A DNA stretch of 64,000 nucleotides, taken from contig JAQNBH010000015.1 of the NCBI GenBank assembly GCA_028752905.1, forward strand, positions 34,020,163-34,084,162, given 5' to 3'. Position numbers and translations under genes: made by a program. Origin of the DNA: Cladorhizidae sp. MBARI D1340-BT2 (lineage: Eukaryota > Porifera > Demospongiae > Poecilosclerida > Cladorhizidae). The notes below the pieces were generated by a model. The model ran no database searches. It was not told where the DNA came from and saw only the letters and a program-made list of their open reading frames with translations. Below, piece after piece: positions 24,700 through 35,876 of the stretch; position 1 is the stretch's first letter, and each line of letters opens with the position of its first letter.

Positions 24700-24960
24700 C
24701 TGCAGTATAGACAAAAAACAATAATTAAAATTGTCAATAGACCAGGTCAGTACCAATGAGCCAGGTAAGCTAACTACAGTAATTTATAGTACAGTTTAAC
24801 AGATACATTCACTTTGCCTTCTTCTATGAATTTGTCTCCTCTTCTATTACATCCCCTCTTCCAGTGTCACCCCCTTTTTTACACATCCTTCTTTTTACAC
24901 TCCTTTCTTTTAACACCACTTTCTTTATAACTGTTCTTAATATAACTACAATGCACTCAC

Positions 24961-25260
24961 GTGGTTTAGTGAGAGTAAAAAAGACATTGCTGAACAAAGT
25001 TGATGGTCCTGGTCCTATCTGAGTGTAAGCAGTGATGATGATGTTTGAGATCTTGATATGTGGCTCCAGGTTTGATATGATGTAGGTTTGGGGGTCGGAG
25101 GTGGCATTCAACATGTCAGTAAGGGAGATATTTCCATCCACTGTATATATGATGTCATAGCTAGTAAGAACACCATTAGGCTCTTGAGGATAACTCCAGG
25201 ATAGCTCCAGAGAATAGAATTTGGCATAGCCTGTCAGAAAACCTGACACAGGACCAGGCA
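24961..25260 (-). CDS. Receptor gene 2, exon 6: FN3 domain 4
   Basis: A 300-bp FN3 exon, phase 1, donor GTGAGT, opening PGPVSGFLTG with LELSWSYPQE and TYIISNLEPH. Same length as the gene 1 exon and about 80 percent identical, with substitutions scattered along the domain. Confidence 0.82.
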
Positions 25261-25314
25261 CTGCATAATGGTTAGGAAATAAATCATGAAAACAATAACA
25301 TTATTTTGACATAC

Positions 25315-25620
25315 CATCATCATCAGTTTTTATTGGGCCAATGAAAGTACTGTATGGTCCAGTGCCATTGCTGTTAATTCCTGCCACTTGAAACATGTAC
25401 TCAGTGATGGGAAATAGTTCATCAACAGTATAAGTACTTTCTGAAGCATTAACATTTCTCGAGATCAGTGTACCATCTACTTGTCTATAATAAGCTACAT
25501 TTATGTTGTAACCAGTTATGTCTCCATTACGTCCTATACAGTCTATATCCAACCATGTCAATGTAATGCTTGTCGAAGTTATGCTGCTATTTGTTAAATC
25601 AGGTGGAGCAGCATCTGGAA
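25315..25620 (-). CDS. Receptor gene 2, exon 5: FN3 domain 3
   Basis: A 306-bp FN3 exon, phase 1, acceptor ACATAG and donor GTATGT, with ITLTWLDIDC and EYMFQVAGIN. About 92 percent identical to gene 1 at protein level, the highest of all modules. Confidence 0.85.
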
Positions 25621-25686
25621 CTATGTACATAAAATATGTATTGTAGTGACAATTCAAGTAACAGTTAACATTACCTGTGTACCTAC

Positions 25687-25980
25687 CTGCTTTTAGCGTG
25701 TTGATATTAGGTGGATTTCGTAATGATCTTTCTAGACCAAAGGTTTTTGCACGGACGGTGAAAGAGTATACACTGAATTCTTCCAAGTCCTCAAACAGAG
25801 CTGAGTCAGTGTAGGTGGTAATAGTCCTTGTGCTTTCAAAATCCGGACAATGCTCATTGCTATTTCTAGTGAGGGTCACTGTATACTGCTCTGCGTGTAG
25901 GCTGTTTATAGGCTGGATCAAAAATATAATGGCTGAAGTAGGAGTTAACTTAATCGATTTGATAATTGGATTTAGTAAAT
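25687..25980 (-). CDS. Receptor gene 2, exon 4: FN3 domain 2
   Basis: A 294-bp FN3-like exon, phase 1, acceptor CCACCAG and donor GTAGGT. It lacks the usual B-strand Trp, as does gene 1. Most differences from gene 1 fall in the first half; the second half (FEDLEEFS onward) is nearly the same. Confidence 0.78.
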
Positions 25981-26041
25981 CTGGTGGGAAAATTAGCATT
26001 TCAAACACTTTCCAAATATGATATGATTGATATCTCCTTAC

Positions 26042-26302
26042 CTCGCAAAGTGATTGACTTTGGACCCAATGTTGAACTGATAAATTGTACAGAAAGGGCT
26101 ATAATACGATAAGTTAATGTTCTACCAACAGGATATCCATAAAAAGAATAATGAGTATTAAGGATAAATATGCCACTAGCAACATAGTCATCATCTGAGA
26201 TTACATATCCTCGAGCAGGACGAATTACTGGAGGAGTCCAGCGTAATTCAATCGTGTTCCTTCCAATTTGATGAATCACAAGATTAGTAGGCGGTTCAGT
26301 AT
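26042..26302 (-). CDS. Receptor gene 2, exon 3: FN3 domain 1
   Basis: A 261-bp FN3 exon, phase 1, donor GTAAGG, with PPTNLVIHQIGR, LRWTPPVIRP and LGPKSIT. Only about 44 of 87 residues match gene 1 by hand count. Its acceptor (GCATGCAG) lies at the very edge of a 1-kb minisatellite, which therefore supplies the upstream splicing signals. Confidence 0.82.
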
Positions 26303-27336
26303 CTGCATGCATTCACCACACACAGAGACAAACACTTATTGGCCATGCACACACAAGTATGCATGTATTCATCATACACACAGAGACAAACACTTATTGG
26401 CCACACACAAGTATGCATGTATTCATCATACACACAGAGACAAACACTTATTGGCCACACACAAGTATGCATGTATTCATCATACACACAGAGACAAACA
26501 CTTATTGTCCATGCACAAGTATGCATGTATTCACTACACACACACACAGAGAGACAAACACTTATTGGCCACACACAAGTATGCAGGTATTCATCATACA
26601 CACAGAGACAAACACTTATTGGCCATGCACAAGTATGCATGTATTCACTACACACACACACAGAGACAAACACTTATTGGCCATGCACAAGTATGCATGT
26701 ATTCATCATACACACAGAGACAAACACTTATTGTCCATGCACAAGTATGCATGTATTCACCACACACAGAGACAAACACTTATTGTCCATGCACAAGTAT
26801 GCATGTATTCATCATACACACAGAGACAAACACTTATTGTCCATGCACAAGTATGCATGTATTCACCACACACAGAGACAAACACTTATTGTCCATGCAC
26901 AAGTATGCATGTATTCAGCACACACAGAGACAAACACTTATTGTCCATGCACAAGTATGCATGTATTCATCATACACACAGAGACAAACACTTATTGTCC
27001 ATGCACAAGTATGCATGTATTCATCATACACACAGAGACAAACACTTATTGGCCACACACAAGTATGCATGCATTCACCACACACAGAGACAAACACTTA
27101 TTGTCCATGCACAAGTATGCATGTATTCACCACACACAGAGACAAACACTTATTGTCCATGCACAAGTATGCATGTATTCATCATACACACAGAGACAAA
27201 CACTTATTGTCCATGCACAAGTATGCATGTATTCACCACACACAGAGACAAACACTTATTGTCCATGCACAAGTATGCATGCATTCATCATACACACAGA
27301 GACAAACACTTATTGGCCATGCACAAGTATGCATGC
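26303..27336. repeat. Minisatellite, about 19 units of 52-58 bp
   Basis: Units read ACACAGAGACAAACACTTA, then TTGGCC or TTGTCC, then ACAAGTATGCATGTATTC. Unit length varies through CA-dinucleotide indels (52, 54, 58). Many units are a multiple of three, so three plus-strand frames stay open for about 340 codons; these are artefacts. It replaces the shorter CA/TG repeat found at the same place in gene 1. Confidence 0.95.
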
Positions 27337-27435
27337 ATGTGCGTATATGTACCTAAACACAAAAAAGTAACTAAAACGAGAAGAATTTAATTTTTGGTGT
27401 GCTAAAATTAAGCCTAATTTGATCTCTATAACAGC

Positions 27436-27545
27436 TCACTATACAGGAGTGGACTAGCTACACAGGAGTGGGGCACTCACTAGCTACACAGGAGTGGACT
27501 AGCTACACAGGAGCGGAGCACTCACTAGCTATACAGGTGTGGAGT
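27436..27545. repeat. Short tandem repeat, TAGCTACACAGGAGTGGA type
   Basis: Five to six imperfect copies of a unit of about 19-28 bp built on CTAGCTACACAGGAGTGG, with alternating insertions of CACT. Confidence 0.85.
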
Positions 27546-27857
27546 AGCTCGGCACACAACTGAAGTGACCACAAATATTTTTATTGATGTTTATGTATCA
27601 TGCATATATATGCCATGCCTTCTAAGGTTGTTAATCCTTAATATGAGTAGTCTTCCATGCAAATATCTTCCATGCAAATATGTAATGGCAGTAGCTTTCC
27701 TCCCAACCCATAAGAATCTTATAAGTATGTGACAGAGATGTAGAAGCACAGTAACTATGTAACTTGTGATCAAACAATTCGTTAAATATAGAGATGTAAC
27801 GATTATCAGCTGATGAAATCACATGTATTCCTCGTATATAAATCTATTTTGAGCCGC

Positions 27858-27912
27858 TTGTTTCAGCCTTCATCACCTAAGGAAGGTTGAAGTCAGTTGA
27901 TTGAAACATCAG
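27858..27912 (+). repeat. Hairpin with hammerhead-like motif (gene 2 copy)
   Basis: CACCTAAGGAAGGTTGAAGT followed by CAGTTGATTGAAACATCAG, paralogous to 4857-4905. The layout (C-TAAGGA, stem, TTGAAAC) fits a mutated CTGATGA...GAAAC core. Confidence 0.4.
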
Positions 27913-28514
27913 TTGCCATAGCAATTTTTGCCATAGTAAAATCAAACCACCGAGATGACACATCCCGAGCTTTATTTGTGACTGCTTGCACAGTAGACAC
28001 ATTAAAAAGGGCTATAAAAATAATATGTATCCATGTCAACCGGAAACACTTTAGAAGATTCATTACCATTTTACACAATAGCATAGTTTTAAACACCAAA
28101 ACAGCAGACAAATAGGCATGCATACTTATAATTATGGTAAAAGGTCATTATAAAAATTAAAACCTCACATACTATTGCTGGCAAGTTAATCAAATATAAG
28201 TTCGTTATATTCAATATTGCTTTTAAAATGATCAGTTCCAAGCTACACTGAGTGGATTTTAACATCAGCCTGTAAATCTGAGCTTTTGTGATTCCAGCGT
28301 GAGCATTATCTCTTTACTAATCTGTTATCTTCATAAACAACATACTTATACTTCTTGTTGTTACTGCATTTTTATTGAAGTCAGCCTCTTGGTAGGAAAG
28401 CTGCTATTCAAGTGTTTTCTAGCAGTTTCACAGAATAAGTCCCCTATTGGTTTGTACAGTTTTACTGGAAGACTAGGGATTAAAAAAATCTTCCATCTAA
28501 TTGAACTTTAAGGA

Positions 28515-29193
28515 GTGATAAGCTCATGTACCCATTTGTCCTGCAGACGAGTGCTAAGTCAAGTGGACACCGCCGGTGAAGAGCGACCATTGGTATTCTT
28601 TTCAAGGAAGCTGAAACCAGCAGAGTCAAGATATGCAGCCATGGAGAAGGAGTGTCTGGCGATAGTCACAGCATCCAGCATTTCCAGCCATACTTGCTGG
28701 GGTGAGTGTTCACCATTGAAACTGATCACAGGGCGTTGGAGTACATGGAAATTATGCAGAACACCAACAGCCGGCTGACGAGGTGGACTCTTTCCCTCCA
28801 GCAGTTTCAGTTTACAAAATACTAGGCAAGCTCAATGTGAATGCCAACAGCCTGTCCAGGCAAGCGTGGAATGTCAAGGTATGATATCTGGAAGGGGGAG
28901 GAGGTGTTAGGAATCGCTGCCCCTAACAAGCAGGTTCACTGCGTACCACATCAACAGGACTTTGGAACATAATTGGATAGATCATCACAGACACACACAT
29001 GTAGATGATTGGTTGTGGTTAACATTATATTATCATATGTGGTCATATCCCATTGGAGGGGGCTGGACTATTTAAGGGGGAATTTCAGTTCTGTTTTTGT
29101 ATGTTGAAGACACTGTAAGTTGAATATCTTTAATATATTACCTAACTTTAGTTCCATCAGGCCTTGTTGAGACAGTGACATAGCTACCTAACA
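28515..29193 (+). mobile_element. 5-prime-truncated Ty3/Gypsy fragment (G9): RNase H end plus LTR
   Basis: An RNase H remnant with PLVFFSRKLKPAESRYA and EKECLAIV, then a shifted frame with NSRLTRW and ANSLSRQ (to about 28880). A purine tract GGAAGGGGGAGGAGG leads into an LTR at 28905-29193 (TGTTAGG...CCTAACA, 289 bp). RNase H lies next to the 3-prime LTR, so integrase is not downstream; this again fits an integrase-first order, though no integrase is preserved. Absent from gene 1 intron 2, so inserted after the genes duplicated. Confidence 0.72.
28905..29193 (+). repeat. LTR of G9
   Basis: TGTTAGG at the start and CCTAACA at the end form the terminal inverted motif. A polypurine tract precedes it. 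Homology with gene 1 intron resumes right after it. Confidence 0.65.
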
Positions 29194-29903
29194 TAACATA
29201 GATCTGGTAAACTGCATGTGTGCCTGCCAGTTTTGGTTTGGTTAATAAGGAATTATCCTATACAACTTTACAAAGTTCTCGAAAGAGGTTGAAGTGGTCG
29301 ACTTCTCCTGCTTTTGGTACGAGTATGGTAAAGCATACTGGGCAAAGGAAAATGCCTGCAAAATGGTGGATAATTAGGTGGAAGGTGTTGCATAGCTGCA
29401 GGAGCATGAGAAGATATTTTTGTGATAGAATGCTAACCTCAGCTTAATTAACGATTGAGAAGGCATATATCATGTCCTATCACGTCTAGGAGGATCCAGG
29501 CGCATGTGCTACCCCAAGAATTTCTAAAATGGCTCTAAGATCGGTTCTGGCATATTCTGAGCTAAATTTCAAGTATTATAAATTGAAATAACCAATATTG
29601 CAGTTAACCAATTCACAACTAAACTGCTTTAAGCATAATTAATAATTAACTCTAAGATTGCTGAAAAACTTGCAAAATCCTGGAAGCCATGTCTATGGTG
29701 TTAAATTTGAAAGAAACACCATGTATAATATTATGTGTAATCCAGCAGAATCTGCCTATCAGTTACTATCCATTAATGGTGGAGTTGAGGTTGAAGTTAC
29801 AAGTTACAAGACTTCGTAATTGTATAAAAAGGAAAATGTGATATGATGCACTTGATGAGCATCATACTGTGAATCATCATATAAATTACTTGAGCAGTCA
29901 ATC

Positions 29904-30190
29904 TCAGTTCTGAAGGAATGCACAATGCATGTTATAAACTCCTGATAGTTTGCCAATCCCTATCATTGTGCTCATGTAGACTTTTTTAGAGCAACATTGC
30001 TCATTGGCATCCTTTTGTCGTGGTGCAAAAATGGTGAAGGTGTTATCAGTGGTAATATTAATGCCATTTCTGCTCCAATTGAATGTTGTAGGCAGACCTC
30101 CTTGCGATATGGCCAAAAGGACCACTCTAAAACTTGATAGGTGTACAAAATCAGTTCCTTCAGTGACCATTATATAGCTCGATTTAATGC
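29904..30190 (-). pseudogene. Receptor gene 2, exon 2: decayed Ig-like exon
   Basis: It starts like the gene 1 Ig exon (acceptor AACTAG, phase 1) with TTFNWSRNGINI aligned to TTLTWRRNGIDL. The F-strand region then degenerates (SGVYNMHCAF) and hits TGA at 29906-29904 where gene 1 has its last strand and donor. No donor in a usable frame was found. Because exons 1 and 3 are both phase 1, skipping this exon would leave an in-frame receptor lacking the Ig domain. Confidence 0.6.
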
Positions 30191-30288
30191 CACCTAGTTA
30201 CACACCAGAAAAATAAAGAATGAATCAAAACTGTTCTTAACCATTGCAATTCTATCAACTTCATTAAAAATCATGCCTGAATTATCTA

Positions 30289-30442
30289 CATTGCATAACC
30301 TTCTCAATAATCAACTTCAGATTGACCCTCTCGAAGTGCTCTAGCCTTCATCAGGAATAATGATAAAGGCTATATAGAGCATCTAGTCGAAACATCAAGA
30401 GAGTACAATTTCAAGTTGATTATTAAGAAGGTTATTACAATG
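30289..30442. repeat. MITE-like hairpin with hammerhead-like motifs
   Basis: CATTGCATAACCTTCTCAAT at the left pairs with ATTAAGAAGGTTATTACAATG at the right, with imperfect arms of about 60 bp. Near the centre, the plus strand carries TGATAAAGGC...GTCGAAACATC and the minus strand carries CTGATGAAGGC...TTCGAGAGGGTC, both resembling a hammerhead core. Related single arms lie at about 8895-8966 and 48093-48136. Confidence 0.65.
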
Positions 30443-31025
30443 TTATTATGTCAACTGAGAGCTCATTGAGAGTTGAATTATCTATATTACGAACTGCCTA
30501 TAATGTTCACCTATAGTAAAATGGAACCATTTATAATGAATACGATACCTGCTAAAAGAAACCGAACAAATGACTACATAATAGACTACAATCAGTTGAA
30601 GACCGTGACCATTTAAAATCATAATGTCTAGACAATCATTCCACTGACTTTAAAATATTGATGTAAATGGAGAATGATCATCCAACTGGCCTTTCTTTTT
30701 AACAGGACATAGCTCCTTGTTTTTAATAATTTTTTTGCTTATTTAAAGTTAGCTTTTTTGGTTGTGTAATTGAGTGAAAGGGGACTAAATTAAGTTTGAA
30801 CTTAGGATCTCCAGGAATTTTTAAATATTTTTATGCCATTATTGTATACACTATGGGTTTCCACTACAAAAATATTAGCACATACCAAAATTATATTGTT
30901 CCAGTTGTTGACTATAGCCAGTAGATTCAGCTTCCTGCTTCCTTCAAAATAAAACTTGATTGAGTCAAGTAAGCCAAAGCTCTGCTTCTATCAAGAAATC
31001 CCTACAGGAATAACTCTTTCTCAAA

Positions 31026-31171
31026 AGTGAAGGGAGTGAGGGTTATTCCCGGTACAATTGGTATCCTACCTTTCATGGCAAGCAATCTTCCAGAAACAAG
31101 TGAAGGGAGTGAGGATTGTTCCCGGTACAATTGGTATCCTACCTTTCACAGCAAGCAATCTTCCAGAAACA
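31026..31171. repeat. Tandem duplication, 73 bp x 2
   Basis: Two adjacent units starting AGTGAAGGGAGTGAGG (31026 and 31099) with a few substitutions. The single-copy equivalent in gene 1 lies near 10315-10375. Confidence 0.9.
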
Positions 31172-33535
31172 TAAGTAAATTCCCGGAAAAGATATGATGC
31201 AGTTGAGATAGTCTTTCGATGCTCATGGCATAATTTTAAGTCATGTGCAAGAATGAAGAAAGATAATCTCTTGTCTCGGAGTTCATACATGAATCGGATT
31301 TTGACATGCATGCCTTGCCATTTATGTGCTATTCCACCCAATATTGCAGGTCATGAGGAAAGACTTGATGGCATGGTAAGCATCCATATGCAACCTTCTG
31401 CACATAAGATTCATCCATATCTGGTTGGTAAAATATTGTATGCACAACAGGCTTGGTTGTTTTGTTGGACATCACTTCGTCATGCCACTTTGTTAAGGCC
31501 GATTATTATGTGTTCATTGTTTTTTATTTTTACTCGCTATATGATAAATTCATTATTTGGCTTGGTTTAAGGGAAAGATACGGATTCTCTATAGACAAGT
31601 AGCTATTAGCTCTTCCTTGATTAGATAATATTATAGGAGAATGGCTCAGGCGATGAAGTGGTTGTCAACTCTTTGGAATATAGATGTCAACATGGCATGT
31701 ATTTGGCCTAGTTTCCTAACTTTACAGCTAGTAATTTGTGGAATCCCTGGCTTGACCAGTATATGTTTGACATCATGCTTTTAATCTGTGCATTCTATCA
31801 TTCAGGGCCTTTTTGATTAGAAATCTGCTAATCAGTGTTGGCTAATTGGTTTTGGTGCGGGAAGCAAGAAATGGATGCGAGTCAGATATGTTCGACATCA
31901 CGTTCTTCTCATAATCCAGAATAGCTGGCAATCACTTGGTCGTCTAAGCCATTCTGTTAGAATCTGTCTCACATGTTATCTGTAATTTGTTGTTAAGTCA
32001 GTGGTTGGCAGCTTAGATAGTACCAAAGGTACCAAAAGTGCCTGTACGTTCAGATCAGTTGTTCTGAATATTGCATATCAGCTGTTAGCATTTGCAGCTG
32101 TTGATGACACCACGCTTCGCACTGAGTGGGCTATAATTATCTTGAGTCTGGAATCTGATTTTAGCCATGATAAGGTGTCACCTGTTAAAATCACACCAAC
32201 TCTATTTCTTCTTTACACTGGGCATAGTCGTTATTTTTGTTTGTATGTTGGGAAGATGAATTCTGACTCTGCCTTAGATTGGCTTGATTGTTAAGTGAAT
32301 TTTATTGGTGTAAAGGCAACTTCATCATGGGAGTAAAGTTGGTAGTTTGGGTTCAGGTAAGCTCGTTGGTAGTGAAGAAAACTGATTTCAATGCCTACAC
32401 TCGACTATCTAGTCAAATTTTAATTCCTAATGAAAACACTCATTTTATAGACTGGTGCTTCCTCTTGCCTTGCTACAGATAGAAACTTCAACTGTCTAGC
32501 ACTTTCCAATCACGAACCACAAATGCAGTCAGTTTAAACACTCGGATTTTGATGTATTCTTATTTTGGTTGCAGGTACCTCTGGCATAATTACACCCATG
32601 CAATATATTTTGATATCAATTGAGAGCACATAGAGAGATCAATTTTTATGCTACAGTGATGACTACAGAATTTATTGAGCTCCAAAGTCGTAACCACAAG
32701 ATCTTGTTAGTGTTTGTATACATTTTCTACTTTAGTTCTCCCTCCCTTCATACAACATAAGCCAACTTATAAAACATGTCTTCAACAATTCCTTGTATCG
32801 ATCTAGCAACTACAGTCATTCAAGATGTTGTAATTGTATTGTAGCACTAAAAACAGTGGTTGTGGTAATGAACATATTCCTATCTCCAGTTCTAAAACAA
32901 AAATACGTACTCAAAAGAAATACAATTATCAAGCATATTGAATGGGTTACAATCTGGTATATAAACCAGGATAAACGCTATAATGTGTGCAAAGATATGT
33001 GCAAAGATATGATAATTTATAACAAAACCACAAAGTTAGACCTCATTGGATTAACCTCCTTTAGCTCGACTATGCAGTTACTTAGAGCATGCTATTTAAT
33101 ATTTATGCAGTTAGACATGAATACTGTACTGTTTATTTGCTCTGAATATCATAGTTAATAAAAGGTTTCATCGTAATAGGAGGGTTATACTACCTACTCC
33201 TCAATATCACATTTCAACAACACAAGTGATTGGCCGTGGAATTATTCTCCCATTAGCATATAAGCCACCTATTCAATCATTGAGATCGAAGATCTTCAGG
33301 GAACTGAAATATTCATATAACTGAACTTCAGACTGGAAGGTTTTCAGCATACCACCACAAAAACTCACACAACAGTCCATTTTCCAATATTACCTTCCTA
33401 GCTAAATTTTTCTTGACAATTGATCTTGAACTCACATAGATAATTAAAGACATTTTCCCCCTTTTTGAATAGGTCTGGCCATGTTTGGAGCGAGAAGACG
33501 TTTTAGCAACGTGTTGTGAGCTACGTAGCGTGCAT

Positions 33536-33539
<4 letters not shown>

Positions 33540-33570
<31 letters not shown>
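33540..33570. repeat. C31 homopolymer tract
   Basis: Thirty-one uninterrupted C inside the conserved GC-rich block of intron 1. The gene 1 block has only short C runs at this place, so the tract expanded after duplication. Strong G-quadruplex candidate on the transcribed strand. Confidence 0.9.
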
Positions 33571-33571
<1 letters not shown>

Positions 33572-33951
33572 CAGCGTTTCCGCGGGCGAGGCAAAACGGG
33601 TTGCCCAACGTATTCCGTGGCCTTCTATAATTCTTAGCATTAAACATGAACCAAGCATTACAGTTTGCATTGTAATAGGCATTCAGCTATGTTAGGGGTA
33701 GGACAATGGCTAGAGCAAAGCATTCTACTACTAGCTCCCTCTCAGCTCCCCCTCGCATTCTACTAGCTCCCTGTCTTTCTCCATTCCTTCGCTCCTCACT
33801 CAATGCATTAAGAATTGATTCTGCTCAGTAGGATCCATTGAGGGACTGAGCAATTAACTGTGACTGTGACAAGGGCAAATAATCCTTAGAATGGATTTTT
33901 TGTATTGATTAGTGAGATTTATGAGTTAGGAAAATACTATCAAACACTTAC

Positions 33952-34024
33952 ATGTTTCAGATTGTGCAACAACAGTAAGAAACAGGTTAAGTCCCAAGAT
34001 CAGGATACTCAGTTGTTTTTTCAT
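33952..34024 (-). CDS. Receptor gene 2, exon 1: signal peptide
   Basis: ATG at 34024 opens MKKQLSILI with a hydrophobic stretch (LILGLNLFLTVVA) and a likely cleavage near AQSET. The exon ends in phase 1 at a GTAAGT donor, the same position as gene 1. Confidence 0.65.
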
Positions 34025-34200
34025 CGCTGGAAAATGCGTATGGGTGTTTCCATGGTTTCCAGGGCCAACTCAAGGCATAATAATTATGTCACGCGCACGT
34101 CCACGGAAACTGAACGAGGCAAACTGTGTAGCGGTTCACTTCAAGGTTTATCACAAGACCCCAGCGAGAATGTTTTAAGGATTAGAAATGCATCTTTCCA
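34025..34200 (-). promoter_or_regulatory. Probable 5-prime UTR and promoter of gene 2
   Basis: Conserved with 13104-13270: CTTCAAGGTTTATCAC, ATAATTATGTCACGCG and ACGGAAA elements. The assignment is positional. Confidence 0.35.
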
Positions 34201-34603
34201 ACATAATATGGACAATTGGAATGAAGTTAAAGTTGTGAAGACCTGAGTGAAATTGACCTGATCATTTTTTTGTTTCGTTTGACTGAATTCAAGTAACTTG
34301 GCAAAGTCTTTGATACAAATATTTAGATTAATAGCAGAGAGTTGAGTTAAATTATGAATAAGTCTAATCTGAATGGAGCATTGCCCACACTGCAGACATT
34401 TGGATTAGGTGGCAAATATAAATCTGTGTGATATATATATGTGTCTATGTGCTTGTGCCTCCCCTCATTCCCCCCACCCCACCCCCCATGCTCCTCCATG
34501 CCAAATAATCTGATTATCAGGTACATAAAGAGTTCAGCTGTTCTTTAAGAAGGAAAAACTTCCAGTAGTAATAGTAGTAGTAGTAGTAGTGGTAGTAGTA
34601 GTA

Positions 34604-34636
<33 letters not shown>

Positions 34637-34795
34637 GTTATAGTAGTAATAGTAGTAGTAGTGGTGGTGGTGGTGGTAATATTAGTAGTAATAGTAGTAG
34701 TATTAGTAGTAGTAGTAGTAGAGTAAGTTGTCTCCATGTGGTATATATATCTGTGTTAAAGTGTGTTGGTTAGAGTTCGAATTCAACTGTAGGAG
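34201..34795. other. Intergenic DNA upstream of gene 2
   Basis: No gene. It contains a TAG/TAA trinucleotide array (34562-34722) and runs to the insertion edge of G1. It matches 13270-14230 upstream of gene 1. Confidence 0.55.
34562..34722. repeat. TAG trinucleotide microsatellite
   Basis: About 160 bp of TAG with TGG and TAA variants. The poly-Thr frame on the minus strand is a repeat artefact. Confidence 0.95.
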
Positions 34796-35241
34796 TGTTA
34801 GGGTCACTGTCAGGAGAAGCTCACTCTGTTGCAGCTCCTGCGACGCCAACCTCTTGTTTACTGACTTAGTTGCTCCGCAACTCTTATCAATAAACCTAGC
34901 TTGACCAATTCAATCTACACCCTTCTGATAAGTCATAAAGGTAAAGAATAATAATAGCATAGATTCACAATTGTCTCATACACCAATGTGTCATACACCA
35001 ACTGTCTTATACAGTTCCTTTAGTTATCTTGTCTTTTCTCTTCTCTCTCTCTGTTTTTCAGATTCTTTGCTGTTCTTCTCTTTTATAGCAGTTCACGTAG
35101 TGGTTTATGGGTAGTCTGTCTTCTCTGATCTCTGTGGTTTTACATATTCTGATGTAGGTGAGTAATCAGGTGAGTGATTCCCACAGGTTGTTCCTCCTTT
35201 CCCAGAGGTGTCAGAGGCAGTTGTCAGGATGCTCTTTGACA
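34796..35241 (-). repeat. 3-prime LTR of G1
   Basis: It begins TGTCAAAGAGCATCC after the purine tract AAGGAAAGGGGAA and ends CCCTAACA, about 446 bp. The RNase H frame runs on into the LTR, as in G3. Confidence 0.65.
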
Positions 35242-35710
35242 TTCCCCTTTCCTTAGGATGAGAGTCAAACTCTCGAGATAAACCATCTGCATTGCCATTT
35301 CGGGTGCCTGGCTTATGTGTGATTGTAAAGTCGAATGGTTGTAATGATAATGCCCACCTCACGAGACATCCATGCATATCCTTAAGATGACTCAGTCTTG
35401 TTAATGGGTTGTGATCTGTCTGAATCTCAGACCTCGAACCTTCCAGGTAGACTCGGTAGTGCTTTACCCCCTCAACAATCGCCAATGCTTCCCTTTCGAT
35501 TGTGGAGTATTGTTGTTCACGTTTTAGAAGCTTTCGAGATCCATAGGCTAACGGGCGCTCCTCCCCTTGTTCATCTTTCTGACTCAGCATGTATGCTATG
35601 CCTGTGGCGGAAGCATCTGTCTGCAGGATGAAAGGCATGTCCCATTTTGGTGTTCTCAAAATAGGATAAGTAAATAGCATCTCTTTTAACTGATTGAAAG
35701 CGTTCTTCAA
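35105..35710 (-). pseudogene. G1 RNase H
   Basis: The RT thumb/RNase H region. Catalytic features are visible: QTDASATGIAYML (first Asp), YSTIEREALAIV (Glu), QTDHNPLTRL (Asp) and NADGLSRE. The frame is open but cut off from RT by a frameshift around 35711-35876. Confidence 0.8.
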
Positions 35711-35876
35711 AGTATCATTCCATGTTATCTAAATAGGCATGCCTTTCCTTGTTAAGTTAGAGAGCGGCGTGGCAATTGTAGCAAAGCTAGGGATGAATCT
35801 CCTGTAGTACCCTGCTAAGCCTAAAAAAGCTCTCACATCTTTCTTCGTAAGGGGTCTGGCAAAGGCTTGGACTGCT

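Larger units (their letters stand above)
27337..29903 (-). other. Rest of intron 2 of receptor gene 2
   Basis: Non-coding for the receptor. It includes a short tandem repeat (27436-27545), a hairpin with a hammerhead-like motif (about 27858-27912) and a Gypsy 3-prime fragment (28515-29193). Flanking segments match gene 1 intron 2. Confidence 0.6.
30191..33951 (-). other. Intron 1 of receptor gene 2
   Basis: No exon recognised. It contains the hairpin repeat at 30289-30442, a 73-bp tandem duplication (31026-31171), a partial version of the gene 1 inverted repeat (about 32265-32345), the conserved GC-rich block (33490-33630) and a C31 run. Confidence 0.6.

Noticed and set aside
26303..27336. 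Regular repeat-spacer look resembling a CRISPR array
   Set aside because: Whole units are repeated with no unique spacers, unit length varies by CA dinucleotides, and the context is an animal intron.
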